From positions 1 to 64,000 of the forward strand of contig JABDDK010000001.1 in the NCBI GenBank assembly GCA_013287665.1: a DNA stretch of 64,000 nucleotides, given 5' to 3'. The notes beneath the pieces are model-generated. The model had not been told where the DNA came from and did not search any database. It saw only the letters and a list, made by a program, of their open reading frames with translations. The position numbers and the translations under genes are program-made. Shown in pieces: positions 52,895-62,882 of this stretch (positions within the stretch are counted from its first letter, which is position 1; every line of letters begins with the position of its first letter). Source of the stretch: Alphaproteobacteria bacterium (GTDB lineage: Bacteria > Pseudomonadota > Alphaproteobacteria > UBA9655).

Positions 52895-55702
52895 TCATGC
52901 GTCAAACTTCTCAACAACATCGGCACACCGCTGACATAAATCAGAGTGATCCTTCACCGATCCGACCTCAGGCAAAACTTTCCAGCACCGCGCACACTTT
53001 TCGCCGGTGGCGACTTCAACAATAACGGAAACCCCTTCAACGTCATCAAGGGTAAAGGCATCTTTAGAATTGCCCTCTGTAACTTGAACACCAGAGGTAA
53101 TTGAAAGTTCGGCCAAATCAATGCCTTCAATAAATGGTCTGTGCTTTGGGTTCAGGAAGAGTTTCACAGTTGCTTGCAAGCTCGATCCAATCAGTTTTGA
53201 CGCGCGAGCGACTTCAAGGGCTCCCGTCATGACTTTCCGGATATCCCTCAGTCCCGCAAACTTTTCAGCTAGCTTTGGTGAGTTCCATGCGAACGGAAGG
53301 GCAGGGAAAGTCTCAAGATGGACACTTCCTTTTGTATCAGGAAAGCGTGCAAGCCAGGCTTCTTCAGCTGTAAAACAAAGCACAGGGGCTAGCCATTTCG
53401 TGAGACACTCAAAAGCGATGTCCATAACTGTCCGGGCCGCGCGCCGCTTAGGGTCAAGGGGGTCATCACAATAAAGTGCATCCTTACGGGTATCAAAATA
53501 GAGGGCTGAGAGATCCACCGCACAAAACGTATGGATTTCTGTATAGAGAGCTTGGAAAGCATATGACTTTGTTGCTTCACGAACCTTAAGGTCAAGCTCA
53601 TAAAGGCGGTGCAGGACCCAGCGCTCGAGTTCTGGCATTTGATCGTATGGCAATTTTTCTTCGTCCGTGAAACCAACCAGCGCTCCCAGAAGATAGCGAA
53701 AGGTATTCCGGTACCGTCTGTAAATGTCTTGGTGGCGCTTCAGGATTTCGGGGCCGACGCGAAGGTCCTCGTAATAGTCACTGCCCACAACCCAGAGACG
53801 CAGGACATCAGCACCAATGGTGCTTGTGATGGTTTGAGGAGAGACGGCGTCACCTGCAGATTTAGACATCTTCTTTCCGTCTTCACCAACGATAAAGCCG
53901 TGAGTCATGACCTGTTTATACGGGGCGCCATTCACTGTTCCCGATGCGACGAGGAGCGAAGATTGGAACCAGCCGCGATGTTGGTCTGATCCTTCAAGGT
54001 ATAAATCGGCAGGCCAGCGAAGCCCTTCCCTGTGACGCAAAACATAGCTTTGACTTGAAGCAGAATCAAACCAAACATCAATCGTGTCCTGGACTTGCTC
54101 ATAATCCTTTTCTTTATATTTTGGGCCGAGGAAACGTTGAGGGTCGGCTGTATACCAGATCCCTGAGCCTTCTTGCTTGACGGCCCTGACGATTCGTTCC
54201 ACGACCTCGTGATCCCGCAACACTTCACCCGATTCCTTATGCACAAAGAGGGTGAGGGGAACGCCCCAAGACCGCTGACGGGACACACACCAATCAGGGC
54301 GGTTTTCAATCATGGCGAGGATGCGCTTTTTTCCTGTCTCTGGGATCCATTGGACAGTCTCAATCGCATCTAAGGCTTTTTGACGTAAGCCCTTCTTCTC
54401 CAGGCTAATAAACCATTGGGGAGTCGTGCGATAGATCAAAGGTTTTTTCGATCTCCAAGAATGAGGATAGCTGTGGACGAGCTTGCCTTGCTTCAACAGG
54501 TTCCCCATTTCTTCAAGCTTTTCAACAACTTCTGGGCCGACCTTGTACACATGCTTTCCCGCAAAGAGAGGAACTTTATCGTAAAAAACGCCATCTTCCG
54601 CAACCGTCTCTGGAACCTCAAGGTTGAACGCTTTACCGACGGCAAAGTCTTCCACACCATGGCCTGGTGCAGTGTGGACAAGGCCTGTTCCAGCTTCTAA
54701 TGTCACGTGCTCACCCGGGAGGAGGGGGACATCAAAGTCATACCCCTGCCCATGGAGGGGATGGTTTGCGTGCGTATCTTGTAGATCAGAACCCTTGAAC
54801 TTGCCCATAATCGTACTTGAGGTAATGCCTGTTGCCGCTTCAACAGCTTCTTTAAGATCTGCGGCAATCAAGATGACTTCTTGCGGCCGAGCGATTGATC
54901 CTTCAGCAACAGTATCCACCCGAAGGGCTATATAGTCGAGATCCGCTCCATAAGCGACAGCGCGGTTACCGGGAAGGGTCCACGGCGTTGTTGTCCAAAT
55001 GACAGCGCTGGCTCCTTTAAGTTCTGGCACAAGGGTGCGCACGATCGGGAACCTGACATAAATGGAGAGAGACTCATGGTCCATGTACTCAATTTCCATT
55101 TCAGCAAGAGCTGTCTTTTCAACAACGGACCACATGACGGGCTTTACGCCTCGGTACAAACTCCCATTCATAAGGAATTGGCCCATGAGACGCACGATTT
55201 CAGCTTCAGCTTCAGGCGCCATGGTTGTATAGGGATTCGCCCAATCCGCCGTGACACCGAGGCGTTTGAACTCGGTTCGTTGTATATTAATCCATCTTTC
55301 AGCAAAGGAGCGGCACTCCTCAATAAATTGAGCGCGTGGGACATCGTCTTTTTTGATGCCCTTTTCCCGGTACTGGTCTTCAATCTTGGCCTCAATGGGG
55401 AGACCATGGCAATCCCATCCAGGCACGTAAGGTGTTGCTTTCCCTAGCTTATACTGGGTTTTGAGGACGACATCTTTAAGGATTTTGTTCAAGGCATGAC
55501 CGATATGAAGATGTCCATTCGCAAAGGGAGGGCCATCATGAAGGATAAAAGGCTCACAGCCTTCTGCTTTCTTCTGCATCAATGAATAGAGACCCATTTC
55601 CTCCCAACGCTCAAGGAGCTCAGGCTCCTTCTGAGGGAGCTCACCCTTCATGGGGAATGAGGTGACGGGCAAAAATATAGTCGGGCGATAATCTCGGGTC
55701 AT
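52895..55702 (-). CDS. ileS: Isoleucyl-tRNA synthetase
   Basis: A 935-residue class I synthetase. Signature HIGHALNK (the HIGH motif), the editing domain (TTTPWTLPGN), MSKSAGDAV (KMSKS), and a C-terminal zinc site with four cysteines (CARCWKVLP ... CQRC). Full length for the bacterial type. It heads the operon that continues with lspA. Confidence 0.97.
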   Translation of the reverse strand: MTRDYRPTIFLPVTSFPMKGELPQKEPELLERWEEMGLYSLMQKKAEGCEPFILHDGPPFANGHLHIGHALNKILKDVVLKTQYKLGKATPYVPGWDCHGLPIEAKIEDQYREKGIKKDDVPRAQFIEECRSFAERWINIQRTEFKRLGVTADWANPYTTMAPEAEAEIVRLMGQFLMNGSLYRGVKPVMWSVVEKTALAEMEIEYMDHESLSIYVRFPIVRTLVPELKGASAVIWTTTPWTLPGNRAVAYGADLDYIALRVDTVAEGSIARPQEVILIAADLKEAVEAATGITSSTIMGKFKGSDLQDTHANHPLHGQGYDFDVPLLPGEHVTLEAGTGLVHTAPGHGVEDFAVGKAFNLEVPETVAEDGVFYDKVPLFAGKHVYKVGPEVVEKLEEMGNLLKQGKLVHSYPHSWRSKKPLIYRTTPQWFISLEKKGLRQKALDAIETVQWIPETGKKRILAMIENRPDWCVSRQRSWGVPLTLFVHKESGEVLRDHEVVERIVRAVKQEGSGIWYTADPQRFLGPKYKEKDYEQVQDTIDVWFDSASSQSYVLRHREGLRWPADLYLEGSDQHRGWFQSSLLVASGTVNGAPYKQVMTHGFIVGEDGKKMSKSAGDAVSPQTITSTIGADVLRLWVVGSDYYEDLRVGPEILKRHQDIYRRYRNTFRYLLGALVGFTDEEKLPYDQMPELERWVLHRLYELDLKVREATKSYAFQALYTEIHTFCAVDLSALYFDTRKDALYCDDPLDPKRRAARTVMDIAFECLTKWLAPVLCFTAEEAWLARFPDTKGSVHLETFPALPFAWNSPKLAEKFAGLRDIRKVMTGALEVARASKLIGSSLQATVKLFLNPKHRPFIEGIDLAELSITSGVQVTEGNSKDAFTLDDVEGVSVIVEVATGEKCARCWKVLPEVGSVKDHSDLCQRCADVVEKFDA

Positions 55703-55779
55703 GGCAATACTATCTAGTTGATTAGGGTTCTATTTGTGCCACGGGTGCTTCATTTCGTCAAATGGGAAGTTGGTCAGCA

Positions 55780-55806
55780 TCACCTCTCCCACAAGGGGAG
55801 AGGTGG
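55780..55806. repeat. Half copy of the palindromic intergenic repeat
   Basis: A single end of the repeat family: TCACCTCTCCC joined to the inverted GGGGAGAGGTG. It forms one hairpin and lacks the mirrored second end. It lies between ileS and the divergent ATPase gene. Confidence 0.75.
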
Positions 55807-55821
55807 GGTGCGTCAGCTGGC

Positions 55822-55880
55822 TTTACATTTTGCATCGTTTGGAGTACACTCCGGATAATAACATAAAATTATGGAGTGTA
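55822..55880 (+). promoter_or_regulatory. Promoter with inverted repeat spanning -10 and ribosome site
   Basis: TTTACA (55822-55827), a 17-base spacer and TACACT (55845-55850) make a credible promoter. The -10 lies in the left arm TACACTCC (55845-55852) of an inverted repeat whose right arm GGAGTGTA (55873-55880) contains the Shine-Dalgarno of the ATPase gene. A bound protein could block both transcription and translation. Confidence 0.55.
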
Positions 55881-55883
55881 GTC

Positions 55884-57095
55884 TTGAAAATCGACTATTT
55901 ACGAGAAATTTATCAGGGTTTGCTTGATGCGGTTGTTGTTGATAAACACCGTTATCTCTTCGATCAAATAGACTTGAATAACCGACTCACAGGTATCGTG
56001 GGAGCACGGGGTGTTGGGAAAACGACCTTGATGCTGCAGCTCATTAAACAAAAGCTACCCCAAGGCAGAAAAGCTTTCTATGCGTCAGCCGATAATATTT
56101 ATTTTCAAGAAAGTCCGCTTTTTGAATTCGTTGCCGATCTTTATCGCTATGAAAACATTGATTATTTCTTTATCGATGAAATCCACCGCTATCAGAATTG
56201 GGATCAAGAATTAAAAAATATTTATGATTCATTCCCCAAAATTAATGTTGTTTTTTCAGGGAGTTCTAGCATTGATCTCGTGAAAGGGAGTTACGACTTA
56301 TCGCGTCGTGCAAAATTACATACTCTTTATGGGCTTTCCTTTCGTGAGTACTTAAATTTTTACCAAGATCTTGCGCAACCAGTGATTCCCTTTGACGATT
56401 TAATGAATCATTCAGAGGACGTTACGCATACGCTCTCTAAGCTTCCGATGCTCCTCGGTCACTTTCAAGAGTATCTTTCCCACGGCTATTATCCTTACTA
56501 TCAGGAAGATACTCAAGGATTCTATGAGAGAATTCATCAAACAATTGACAAGGCTATTTATCAAGACATCGCCAATTTTTATCAATTAAAAACCCAGAAC
56601 TTGATGTATTTCAAGCGCATCTTAAATTTTCTTGCAACCATTCCCCCTGGAGAATTTTCCGTCAATAATCTTGCCAAAAATCTCCAGATCGACAACAAAA
56701 CCGCTCATTTCTATTTAGAAATACTGACTGAAATTATGCTGATTCGAGAGATCACTGTCGAAGAAGGCGGCAATAAATTACTACGTCAACCCACAAAAGT
56801 ATTTATTGATAATACGACACTGCTTACAGCCCTCAATAGTTATTTAGGGGAAAGCCTGGACGTTGGAACAGTTCGTGAGCTGTTTTTCCTGCAATCCACT
56901 ATTAATGCAAATTTATCAGTGTTCTATAGTACCATTGGTGATTATTCTGTTCAAAAACATATTTTCGAAATCGGTGGAAAAAGTAAGACCCGTCATCAGC
57001 TCAAAGGCACACCAAATGCATACCTCGTGAAGGACGGAATTTTACATTCAAGCCACAATACGCTGCCTCTCTATTTATTTGGTTTCCTTTATTAG
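55884..57095 (+). CDS. AAA-family ATPase with DUF4143 C-terminal domain
   Basis: A 403-residue protein of the AAA_14/DUF4143 group. P-loop GARGVGKTT (40-48), Walker B DYFFIDEIHR (about 92-101), sensor NVVFSGSSS. The C-terminal half holds a winged-helix-like segment and the DUF4143 nuclease-like fold. A TTG start at 55884 is chosen because GGAG lies seven bases upstream; the frame is open back to 55734 through repeat sequence. These proteins are scattered, often horizontally moved and of unknown function. Confidence 0.82.
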   Translation: MKIDYLREIYQGLLDAVVVDKHRYLFDQIDLNNRLTGIVGARGVGKTTLMLQLIKQKLPQGRKAFYASADNIYFQESPLFEFVADLYRYENIDYFFIDEIHRYQNWDQELKNIYDSFPKINVVFSGSSSIDLVKGSYDLSRRAKLHTLYGLSFREYLNFYQDLAQPVIPFDDLMNHSEDVTHTLSKLPMLLGHFQEYLSHGYYPYYQEDTQGFYERIHQTIDKAIYQDIANFYQLKTQNLMYFKRILNFLATIPPGEFSVNNLAKNLQIDNKTAHFYLEILTEIMLIREITVEEGGNKLLRQPTKVFIDNTTLLTALNSYLGESLDVGTVRELFFLQSTINANLSVFYSTIGDYSVQKHIFEIGGKSKTRHQLKGTPNAYLVKDGILHSSHNTLPLYLFGFLY

Positions 57096-57171
57096 ATCCT
57101 TAGAGATCACCCGAAGTTATATAAATCTTTCTTGATGGGGATAAAAAACAAATAAAATCATAGGGTTATGT

Positions 57172-57219
57172 GCCATTATCCAAATTTGATCAATGGCCAT
57201 TATCCAAATTTGATCAGTG
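57172..57219. repeat. 24-base tandem duplication
   Basis: Two adjacent copies of a 24-base unit beginning GCCATTATCCAAATTTGATC, differing by one base near the end. The second copy runs into the 3' end of the rhodanese gene and supplies its stop codon. Confidence 0.85.
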
Positions 57220-57507
57220 CTGCCCCCACTCAACCATGCCACCCTTGAGATTATACACGTTGTTAATGCCATAAGTCGCCGCTAACTCGCACGCAAGACC
57301 TGATCGATATCCGGCAGCACAAATGAAAACATAGTTCTTGCTGGGATCAGCGGAGTCAAGATAGGTTAACAAGTTTTCTCCTAAAGGGAGCAAGAGCGCT
57401 CCTTCAATATATCCAAGGGGACCTGTAAATTCATGGGGTTCACGCACATCCACCAAAATGTAGTCATTGAGGTGAGACTTTAAGTCTTGTGGGGTTATCT
57501 CGCGCAT
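57214..57507 (-). CDS. Single-domain rhodanese-like sulfurtransferase
   Basis: A 97-residue rhodanese domain. Active-site C63 in FICAAGYRS, with the CH2A-type motif VDVREPHEF. Its start lies immediately after the TauE stop (57507/57508), so both genes form a sulfur-handling pair: the exporter for sulfur compounds and the sulfurtransferase. The last residues WGQH and the stop lie in the tandem repeat at 57172-57219. Confidence 0.92.
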   Translation of the reverse strand: MREITPQDLKSHLNDYILVDVREPHEFTGPLGYIEGALLLPLGENLLTYLDSADPSKNYVFICAAGYRSGLACELAATYGINNVYNLKGGMVEWGQH

Positions 57508-58278
57508 CTAATACAATGCCTCAAATAGAGTTCTCGCCATGGAAATAAGGATGACACCTGTCAATGTTAGCTTTCGAATGAGGAGCATTTTGGGACGCGG
57601 AACGTTTGAGGTGGCTTTCTGAGTCAAAAAAGCCATGATGAGAACCCCAAAAACGAGGCCAATCCATTCTTGGAGAGTAAGGTCAAAACGATCTTGCCTC
57701 CAAGCAGAAAAGGGGGCTGATACAGCGATCGTCAGCAGACTGCACGCCATGGCTTGTTCGAACCGTAAACGAGTAATGCCTGTGAGCCACGGGATGATAA
57801 CAACGCCGCCGCCAAGGCCTGTCATTGTGCTCAGAAAGCCAGTTATCATTCCTCCAATGGAGGCTGTTTTAAGACGGTAGGACATGGGACGCTCTTCCCC
57901 TGGATCATCAGGTTTACGTAAAACCCAGAGACTATAAAGACTAAAGATGAAGGTAATATTCAAAAAGGCTATAATTACCCAGGGTGGGGACATGACTTTT
58001 AATGGGGCAGAAATAAAGGCTACAGCTCCCGCAAAGAGAATGAGAACACCTGTAAGAGGATACAAGGTATTTTTTCGTTGAATCAACCAGGAGATTGCGG
58101 CGCTCACCGTCAATGCTAAAAGCCCATAGCCAGAGGCATCTTTAATTCCATACCCTCCTAAAATCATCAAAAGGGGGATCGCAATAGCGCCACCCCCTGT
58201 TCCTGCAATGCCTTGAGTGAGGCCCGAAACTCCCCCCACAAGGGCCCATAAAATAACAGGATTTGAGATGATCATCAT
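57508..58278 (-). CDS. TauE/SafE-family sulfite/organosulfur exporter
   Basis: About 256 residues with eight or so spans. Twin motifs, GLTQGIAGTGGGAIAIPLL and GFLSTMTGLGGGVVIIPWL, are the inverted repeats of the family. ATG 58278 (MMIISNP) is favoured since AAGGGG lies six bases upstream; 58302 is a longer option. Family members export sulfite, sulfoacetate or related anions. Confidence 0.9.
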   Translation of the reverse strand: MMIISNPVILWALVGGVSGLTQGIAGTGGGAIAIPLLMILGGYGIKDASGYGLLALTVSAAISWLIQRKNTLYPLTGVLILFAGAVAFISAPLKVMSPPWVIIAFLNITFIFSLYSLWVLRKPDDPGEERPMSYRLKTASIGGMITGFLSTMTGLGGGVVIIPWLTGITRLRFEQAMACSLLTIAVSAPFSAWRQDRFDLTLQEWIGLVFGVLIMAFLTQKATSNVPRPKMLLIRKLTLTGVILISMARTLFEALY

Positions 58279-58295
58279 TTTTCCCCTTAACTCAA

Positions 58296-58325
58296 TGGAC
58301 AAAACCCATTAAGACTAGATATAAC
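58296..58325 (+). promoter_or_regulatory. Predicted promoter of the gatCAB-sco1 operon
   Basis: TGGACA (58296-58301), an 18-base spacer and TATAAC (58320-58325) precede gatC, with GGAGAAG serving as its ribosome site. The -35 region overlaps the 5' end of the divergent TauE leader. Confidence 0.5.
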
Positions 58326-58342
58326 TTATATCGGAGAAGAAT

Positions 58343-58630
58343 ATGTCATTAGATAAAGAAACCGTCAAACGGATTGCAACGCTGGCCCGCCTTAAACTGA
58401 GCGATGAGCGTATGGGGCCTATGCAGCAAGACCTGAATCATATCTTAACGTTCATTGATCAATTGAATGAGGTTGAGACGAAAGATGTCACACCTATGGC
58501 TGGCGTCAATACACCCGCTATGCCTTTTCGGAAAGATGTAGTGAATGATGGGGACATTGTCGAACAAGTGCTTGCCAATGCTCCGGAAGTTGCCTGTAAT
58601 ATGTTCGTTGTCCCTAAAGTAGTGGAATAA
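58343..58630 (+). CDS. gatC: Aspartyl/glutamyl-tRNA amidotransferase subunit C
   Basis: A 95-residue subunit that stabilises GatA in the GatCAB complex. The N-terminus SLDKETVKRIATLARLKLSD and the PMAGV and RKDVV motifs are typical. GatCAB converts Glu-tRNA(Gln) and Asp-tRNA(Asn) to Gln and Asn forms. It is first of gatC-gatA-gatB-sco1. Confidence 0.96.
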   Translation: MSLDKETVKRIATLARLKLSDERMGPMQQDLNHILTFIDQLNEVETKDVTPMAGVNTPAMPFRKDVVNDGDIVEQVLANAPEVACNMFVVPKVVE

Positions 58631-58633
58631 ATC

Positions 58634-60127
58634 ATGACAACCCTTGCCCCTAAACCTGTTTTAAAAAACGACTTAATTCGCCTGACTCTCGCTGATGCAA
58701 AAGAGGGCCTTGCGAAAAAATCCTTTTCTTCGGTGGAGTTGACTCAAGCCTATCTTGATGCGATGGCAGAGCATCGACATCTCAATGCCTATATTTTAGA
58801 GACACCTGAATTGGCACTCACAAGGGCCGAAGAAAGCGATAAGAAGCTCGCCCAAGGGTCGGGAGGAGCATTAGAGGGGCTTCCTATAGCCATCAAAGAT
58901 CTCTTCTGTAGCGCGGGGACGCAGACCACGGCGGGCTCTCATATTCTTAAAGGGTTTACACCGACGTATGAATCCACTGTGAGCCACAATCTTAAGACCG
59001 CGGGTGCTGTTTCATTAGGCAAAACAAACTTAGATGAGTTTGCCATGGGGTCTGCAAATATCACGAGCTACTATGGTAATGTGATCAATCCTTGGAAACG
59101 TGCTGATGGGAAAGATTTAACTCCCGGTGGCTCTTCAGGAGGATCAGCAGCAGCGGTGGCAGCCGGCCTTGCGATTGCGGCGACGGGAACAGATACGGGT
59201 GGATCCATTCGTCAGCCCGCAGCATTCAGCGGAATTGTCGGGATTAAGCCTACCTATGGGCGATGTTCGCGGTGGGGAATTGTGGCCTTCGCGTCCTCCC
59301 TGGATCAAGCGGGCCCAATGACACGAGACGTCAGGGATGCAGCGTTATTGCTCAAAGTCATGGCAGGGCATGATCCGAAAGATTCGACCTCTGCGCCACG
59401 CGAGGTTCCTGATTTTGAAAAGGCCTTAACACAAGGCGTTAAGGGCCTTCGGGTTGGAATTCCAAAGGAATATCGCCTTCCGGGGATGCCTGATGACATT
59501 GTAAAACTATGGGAGAAGGGGGCCAAGTGGCTTCAGGAAGCTGGGGCTGAGATTATTGACATCAGTCTCCCTCATACAAAGTATAGCTTGCCGGTTTATT
59601 ATGTTTTAGCCCCTGCTGAGGCGTCCTCGAACTTGGCTCGATATGATGGGGTGCGGTATGGGCTCCGCGTTCCTGGTGGGACTCTCGATGAGCTGTATGA
59701 GAACACACGGAGTGACGGATTTGGTGATGAAGTCCAGCGCCGTATCCTCATTGGAACGTATGTTCTATCAGCAGGCTATTATGATGCGTATTATCTCAAG
59801 GCTCAACGGGTACGGACGTTGATTACTCAGGACTTTCAAAAAGCATTCGAGAAAGTGGATGTGATCTTAACCCCCACAACGCCGTCAGCAGCCTTTGCAC
59901 TGGATGAAAAGCCAACAGATCCTGTCGTCATGTATCTGAACGACGTTTTGACCGTATCGGCAAACCTTGCGGGTCTTCCCGGACTTTCCGTACCGGCAGG
60001 ATTGTCCTCCGAAGGACTTCCCCTCGGACTTCAATTGTTAGGCCCAGCCTTCGATGAAAGTGTTCTTTTCCGTGTCGGAAAAGTTATTGAAGATGCTGCC
60101 GCTTTTAAATCCTTTCTAGAGAGGTAA
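58634..60127 (+). CDS. gatA: Aspartyl/glutamyl-tRNA amidotransferase subunit A
   Basis: A 497-residue amidase-signature enzyme that releases ammonia from glutamine. The Ser-cisSer-Lys triad is visible as K88 (AIKDLF), S167 (GGSSGGS) and S191 (TGGSIRQP). Starts three bases after gatC. Confidence 0.97.
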   Translation: MTTLAPKPVLKNDLIRLTLADAKEGLAKKSFSSVELTQAYLDAMAEHRHLNAYILETPELALTRAEESDKKLAQGSGGALEGLPIAIKDLFCSAGTQTTAGSHILKGFTPTYESTVSHNLKTAGAVSLGKTNLDEFAMGSANITSYYGNVINPWKRADGKDLTPGGSSGGSAAAVAAGLAIAATGTDTGGSIRQPAAFSGIVGIKPTYGRCSRWGIVAFASSLDQAGPMTRDVRDAALLLKVMAGHDPKDSTSAPREVPDFEKALTQGVKGLRVGIPKEYRLPGMPDDIVKLWEKGAKWLQEAGAEIIDISLPHTKYSLPVYYVLAPAEASSNLARYDGVRYGLRVPGGTLDELYENTRSDGFGDEVQRRILIGTYVLSAGYYDAYYLKAQRVRTLITQDFQKAFEKVDVILTPTTPSAAFALDEKPTDPVVMYLNDVLTVSANLAGLPGLSVPAGLSSEGLPLGLQLLGPAFDESVLFRVGKVIEDAAAFKSFLER

Positions 60128-60134
60128 GATCGTC

Positions 60135-61610
60135 ATGGATAATCGATATATATATGAAGGCGCTTCAGGCCCTTGGGAACTCGTGATTGGTCTTGAGGTT
60201 CATGCCCAGATCATCTCGAACTCAAAGCTTTTTTCAGGGGCTGCGACGGAATTTGGGGCTGAGCCGAATACGCAAGTTTCGTTGGTTGATGCAGCCATGC
60301 CGGGGATGCTTCCCGTTATTAATGAGGTTTGTATTGAACAAGCCATTAAAACAGGGCTCGGAATTAATGCTGAAATAAATTTACATTCAGTATTTGATCG
60401 AAAGAATTACTTCTATGCTGACTTGCCGCAAGGGTATCAGATCTCTCAGTACTTGCAACCCATTGTCGGACAAGGACATTTGGATGTTGAGCTTGAGGAT
60501 GGCTCCGTGCGGCGTATTGGAATAACCCGTCTCCACCTTGAGCAAGATGCTGGAAAAAGTATCCATGATCAACATCCGCAGAAATCCTATATCGATCTCA
60601 ATCGCTCAGGTGTGGCACTCATGGAAATTGTGTCTGAGCCTGATATTCGCAGTGCGGAAGAGGCCTCAGCCTACGTCCATAAACTTCGCTCAATCGTGCG
60701 CTGCCTTGAGACCTGTGACGGCAATATGGATCAGGGAAGCATGCGTGTAGACGTCAACGTTTCTGTGCGAAAAGCGGGAGCGCCTTTTGGAACACGGGCG
60801 GAAATAAAGAATGTGAACTCGATTAAATTCTTGGCTCAAGCGATTCATTATGAAGCTGATCGCCAAATCTCGATCTTGGAAGAGGGCGGCGAAGTTCAAC
60901 AAGAAACGCGGCTTTTTGATGCAGCGCGCGGAACAACGCGCCCCATGAGAAGTAAAGAACACGCCCATGATTACCGGTACTTCCCGGATCCCGATCTACC
61001 GCCTCTTGTGATCGATAAGGCTTGGGTTGAGGCCATTCGCAAATCGATGCCTGAATTGCCTGACGCCAAGAAGGCGCGACTCATGAAAGACTATGAACTT
61101 ACGGCCTATGACGCCTCCGTATTGGTGAGAGAAACAGAAACAGCGGCCTATTTTGAGGAGGCTCTTAAATCACTAAAACCCTCAAATACAAAGTCTGCGA
61201 AATTGTTAGCAAACTGGCTCATTGGGGAAGTATTTGGAGCTTTAAACCGCGAAGATAAGACCTTGAGTGAAAGTCCGGTTTCTGCGACCCACCTTGCAGG
61301 GCTTGTCAACCAGATTCAAGACGGTGTCATTTCTGGAAAGATCGCAAAGGAAGTGTTCTCGTTGATGTGGGAGACGGGCAAGGATGCCTCGAGTTTGATT
61401 GAGGAACATGGATTAAAACAGGTCTCAGATGATGGCCCCATTTTAGTGGTTATTGACAAAATCCTCGCGGCGCATTCTGATAAGGTTGTCGAATATCAAA
61501 GTGGGAAGGATAAACTCTTCGGCTTCTTTGTGGGACAGGTAATGAAAGAAATGGCTGGCAAGGCAAATCCTGATCTCGTGAATAAGTTGCTGAAGGAGAA
61601 ATTAAAATAA
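60135..61610 (+). CDS. gatB: Aspartyl/glutamyl-tRNA amidotransferase subunit B
   Basis: A 491-residue subunit that activates the misacylated tRNA end with [30 protein letters not shown] and the C-terminal YqeY-like helical domain (ending VNKLLKEKL) are seen. It completes GatCAB. Confidence 0.97.
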   Translation: MDNRYIYEGASGPWELVIGLEVHAQIISNSKLFSGAATEFGAEPNTQVSLVDAAMPGMLPVINEVCIEQAIKTGLGINAEINLHSVFDRKNYFYADLPQGYQISQYLQPIVGQGHLDVELEDGSVRRIGITRLHLEQDAGKSIHDQHPQKSYIDLNRSGVALMEIVSEPDIRSAEEASAYVHKLRSIVRCLETCDGNMDQGSMRVDVNVSVRKAGAPFGTRAEIKNVNSIKFLAQAIHYEADRQISILEEGGEVQQETRLFDAARGTTRPMRSKEHAHDYRYFPDPDLPPLVIDKAWVEAIRKSMPELPDAKKARLMKDYELTAYDASVLVRETETAAYFEEALKSLKPSNTKSAKLLANWLIGEVFGALNREDKTLSESPVSATHLAGLVNQIQDGVISGKIAKEVFSLMWETGKDASSLIEEHGLKQVSDDGPILVVIDKILAAHSDKVVEYQSGKDKLFGFFVGQVMKEMAGKANPDLVNKLLKEKLK

Positions 61611-61620
61611 GGGAGGAATT

Positions 61621-62250
61621 ATGAGACGAAGAATGCGCAATATATGGACGTTAGGGGCCATCACTGTTGCGATTGCGTTATTTGCTATTTTAGGAATTGT
61701 CCAAACAAAAAAATCTCATGATACGGTTGCCGTAGCTAAAGATATTCCGAGTGCTCAGGATGGATTGCCCTCTATTGGTGGATCATTCCAACTTGTTGAT
61801 ACAACGGGGAAAGTCTGGAAAAATACTGATTTTAAAGGCAAGCCGATGCTTGTTTATTTTGGGTATGCCTATTGTCCTGACATTTGTCCCACAGCCCTAT
61901 CCAATATGACGAAGGCCATTGAGGTTTTGGGAGGAGGGAATGTCATTCAGCCGATCTTTATAACCCTAGATCCAGAGCGAGACTCACCAGCAAACTTAGG
62001 AAGTTACGCACAGAATTTTCATAAAGATTTTATTATGTTAACGGGTACAAGGGACCAAGTGAATGACATAAAAGCGGCTTATAAGGTACATGCTGCACGC
62101 ACTTCAACGGATCCAGATTACCTGATGGATCATTCTTCGCTGATCTACTTGATGGATAAGGACGGCATCTACCGCGCCCACTTTAATCATAATACCCCTC
62201 CAGAGGAGATAGTGGAGAGGGTGAATAGGTATATAGAGAAAGGGATATAG
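61621..62250 (+). CDS. SCO1/SenC copper chaperone for cytochrome oxidase
   Basis: A 209-residue membrane-anchored thioredoxin-fold protein. After an N-terminal span (about 8-26) comes the copper site C85 and C89 in YCPDICP with H171 in YLMDHSS. It delivers Cu to the CuA site of cytochrome c oxidase, implying aerobic respiration. AGGGAGGA lies just upstream; it is 10 bases after gatB. Confidence 0.94.
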   Translation: MRRRMRNIWTLGAITVAIALFAILGIVQTKKSHDTVAVAKDIPSAQDGLPSIGGSFQLVDTTGKVWKNTDFKGKPMLVYFGYAYCPDICPTALSNMTKAIEVLGGGNVIQPIFITLDPERDSPANLGSYAQNFHKDFIMLTGTRDQVNDIKAAYKVHAARTSTDPDYLMDHSSLIYLMDKDGIYRAHFNHNTPPEEIVERVNRYIEKGI

Positions 62251-62258
62251 GCGCGTCT

Positions 62259-62399
62259 TCACCTCTCTCCTACGTGGGAGAGGTCGACGCGCAGCGGCGG
62301 GTGAGGGGGATTTATACTCTCTATAAGTCGTTTCGGAATATACATTGGCGCCCCCTCACCCGCCCTAAAGGGCGACCTCTCCCACAAGGGGAGAGGTGA
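62259..62399. repeat. Palindromic intergenic repeat, copy 5
   Basis: A 141-base copy, TCACCTCTCTCCTACGTGGG to CCCACAAGGGGAGAGGTGA, lying between the convergent sco1 and holC genes, a position well suited to ending transcription from both sides. Confidence 0.86.
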
Positions 62400-62435
62400 A
62401 GAAACCACACATTGAGACCCTTGCCACATCACTGA

Positions 62436-62882
62436 CTACTGCTTCTCCCAGGAGCCTTTTTCTGTTTGTTTCCAATAGGTTACCGTGTGTCCGGCGTCTT
62501 TGTATTGTTTCCAGCGTTCGCGGGCGTTTTGGAGGGCCTCTTCGTCATTCCCATCAAAGAGATCAAGGCATCTTGCGTAGGTTGCAAGGCTTGGGGATTC
62601 GACGCCATCCGTTAAAACAAGGAACTCAGACCCATTGGGATTTTCATCCTTCAACGTCAACCAAATGGGTTGGTCTTCCGGAAATCCTTCCTTAGCGCAT
62701 CCGTGTGGGATAAAGCTCAGCTTTCCCAAAGTCCAAAGAGTAGAGTTAAGGAAATCCAGGCGCTCTTCGCTTCCGCACATAAGAACGGCTCGTTTATTAG
62801 CCTCAAGGATTTTCTCAAGCAGCTTTGGAAGAGCCCGTTCTAAAGGTGACGTCGTGAGATGATAAAACCCGATCTCACTCAT
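62436..62882 (-). CDS. holC: DNA polymerase III chi subunit
   Basis: A 148-residue protein from ATG 62882 (MSEIGFYHLTTSPLERALPK). This clamp-loader accessory binds single-strand DNA-binding protein. KRAVLMCGSEERLDFLNSTLWT, FIPHG and a C-terminal helix are typical; the family runs about 140-150 residues. It overlaps the end of pepA by eight bases, an arrangement frequent in proteobacteria. Confidence 0.9.
   Translation of the reverse strand: MSEIGFYHLTTSPLERALPKLLEKILEANKRAVLMCGSEERLDFLNSTLWTLGKLSFIPHGCAKEGFPEDQPIWLTLKDENPNGSEFLVLTDGVESPSLATYARCLDLFDGNDEEALQNARERWKQYKDAGHTVTYWKQTEKGSWEKQ

Noticed and set aside
48788-55702. Several long plus-strand frames inside mutL, pgi and ileS.
   Set aside because: They are antisense shadows of strongly conserved genes, with no domains or ribosome sites of their own.
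55734-55883. In-frame N-terminal extension of the DUF4143 ATPase.
   Set aside because: It runs through the half repeat and the promoter; a TTG with a good ribosome site lies at 55884.
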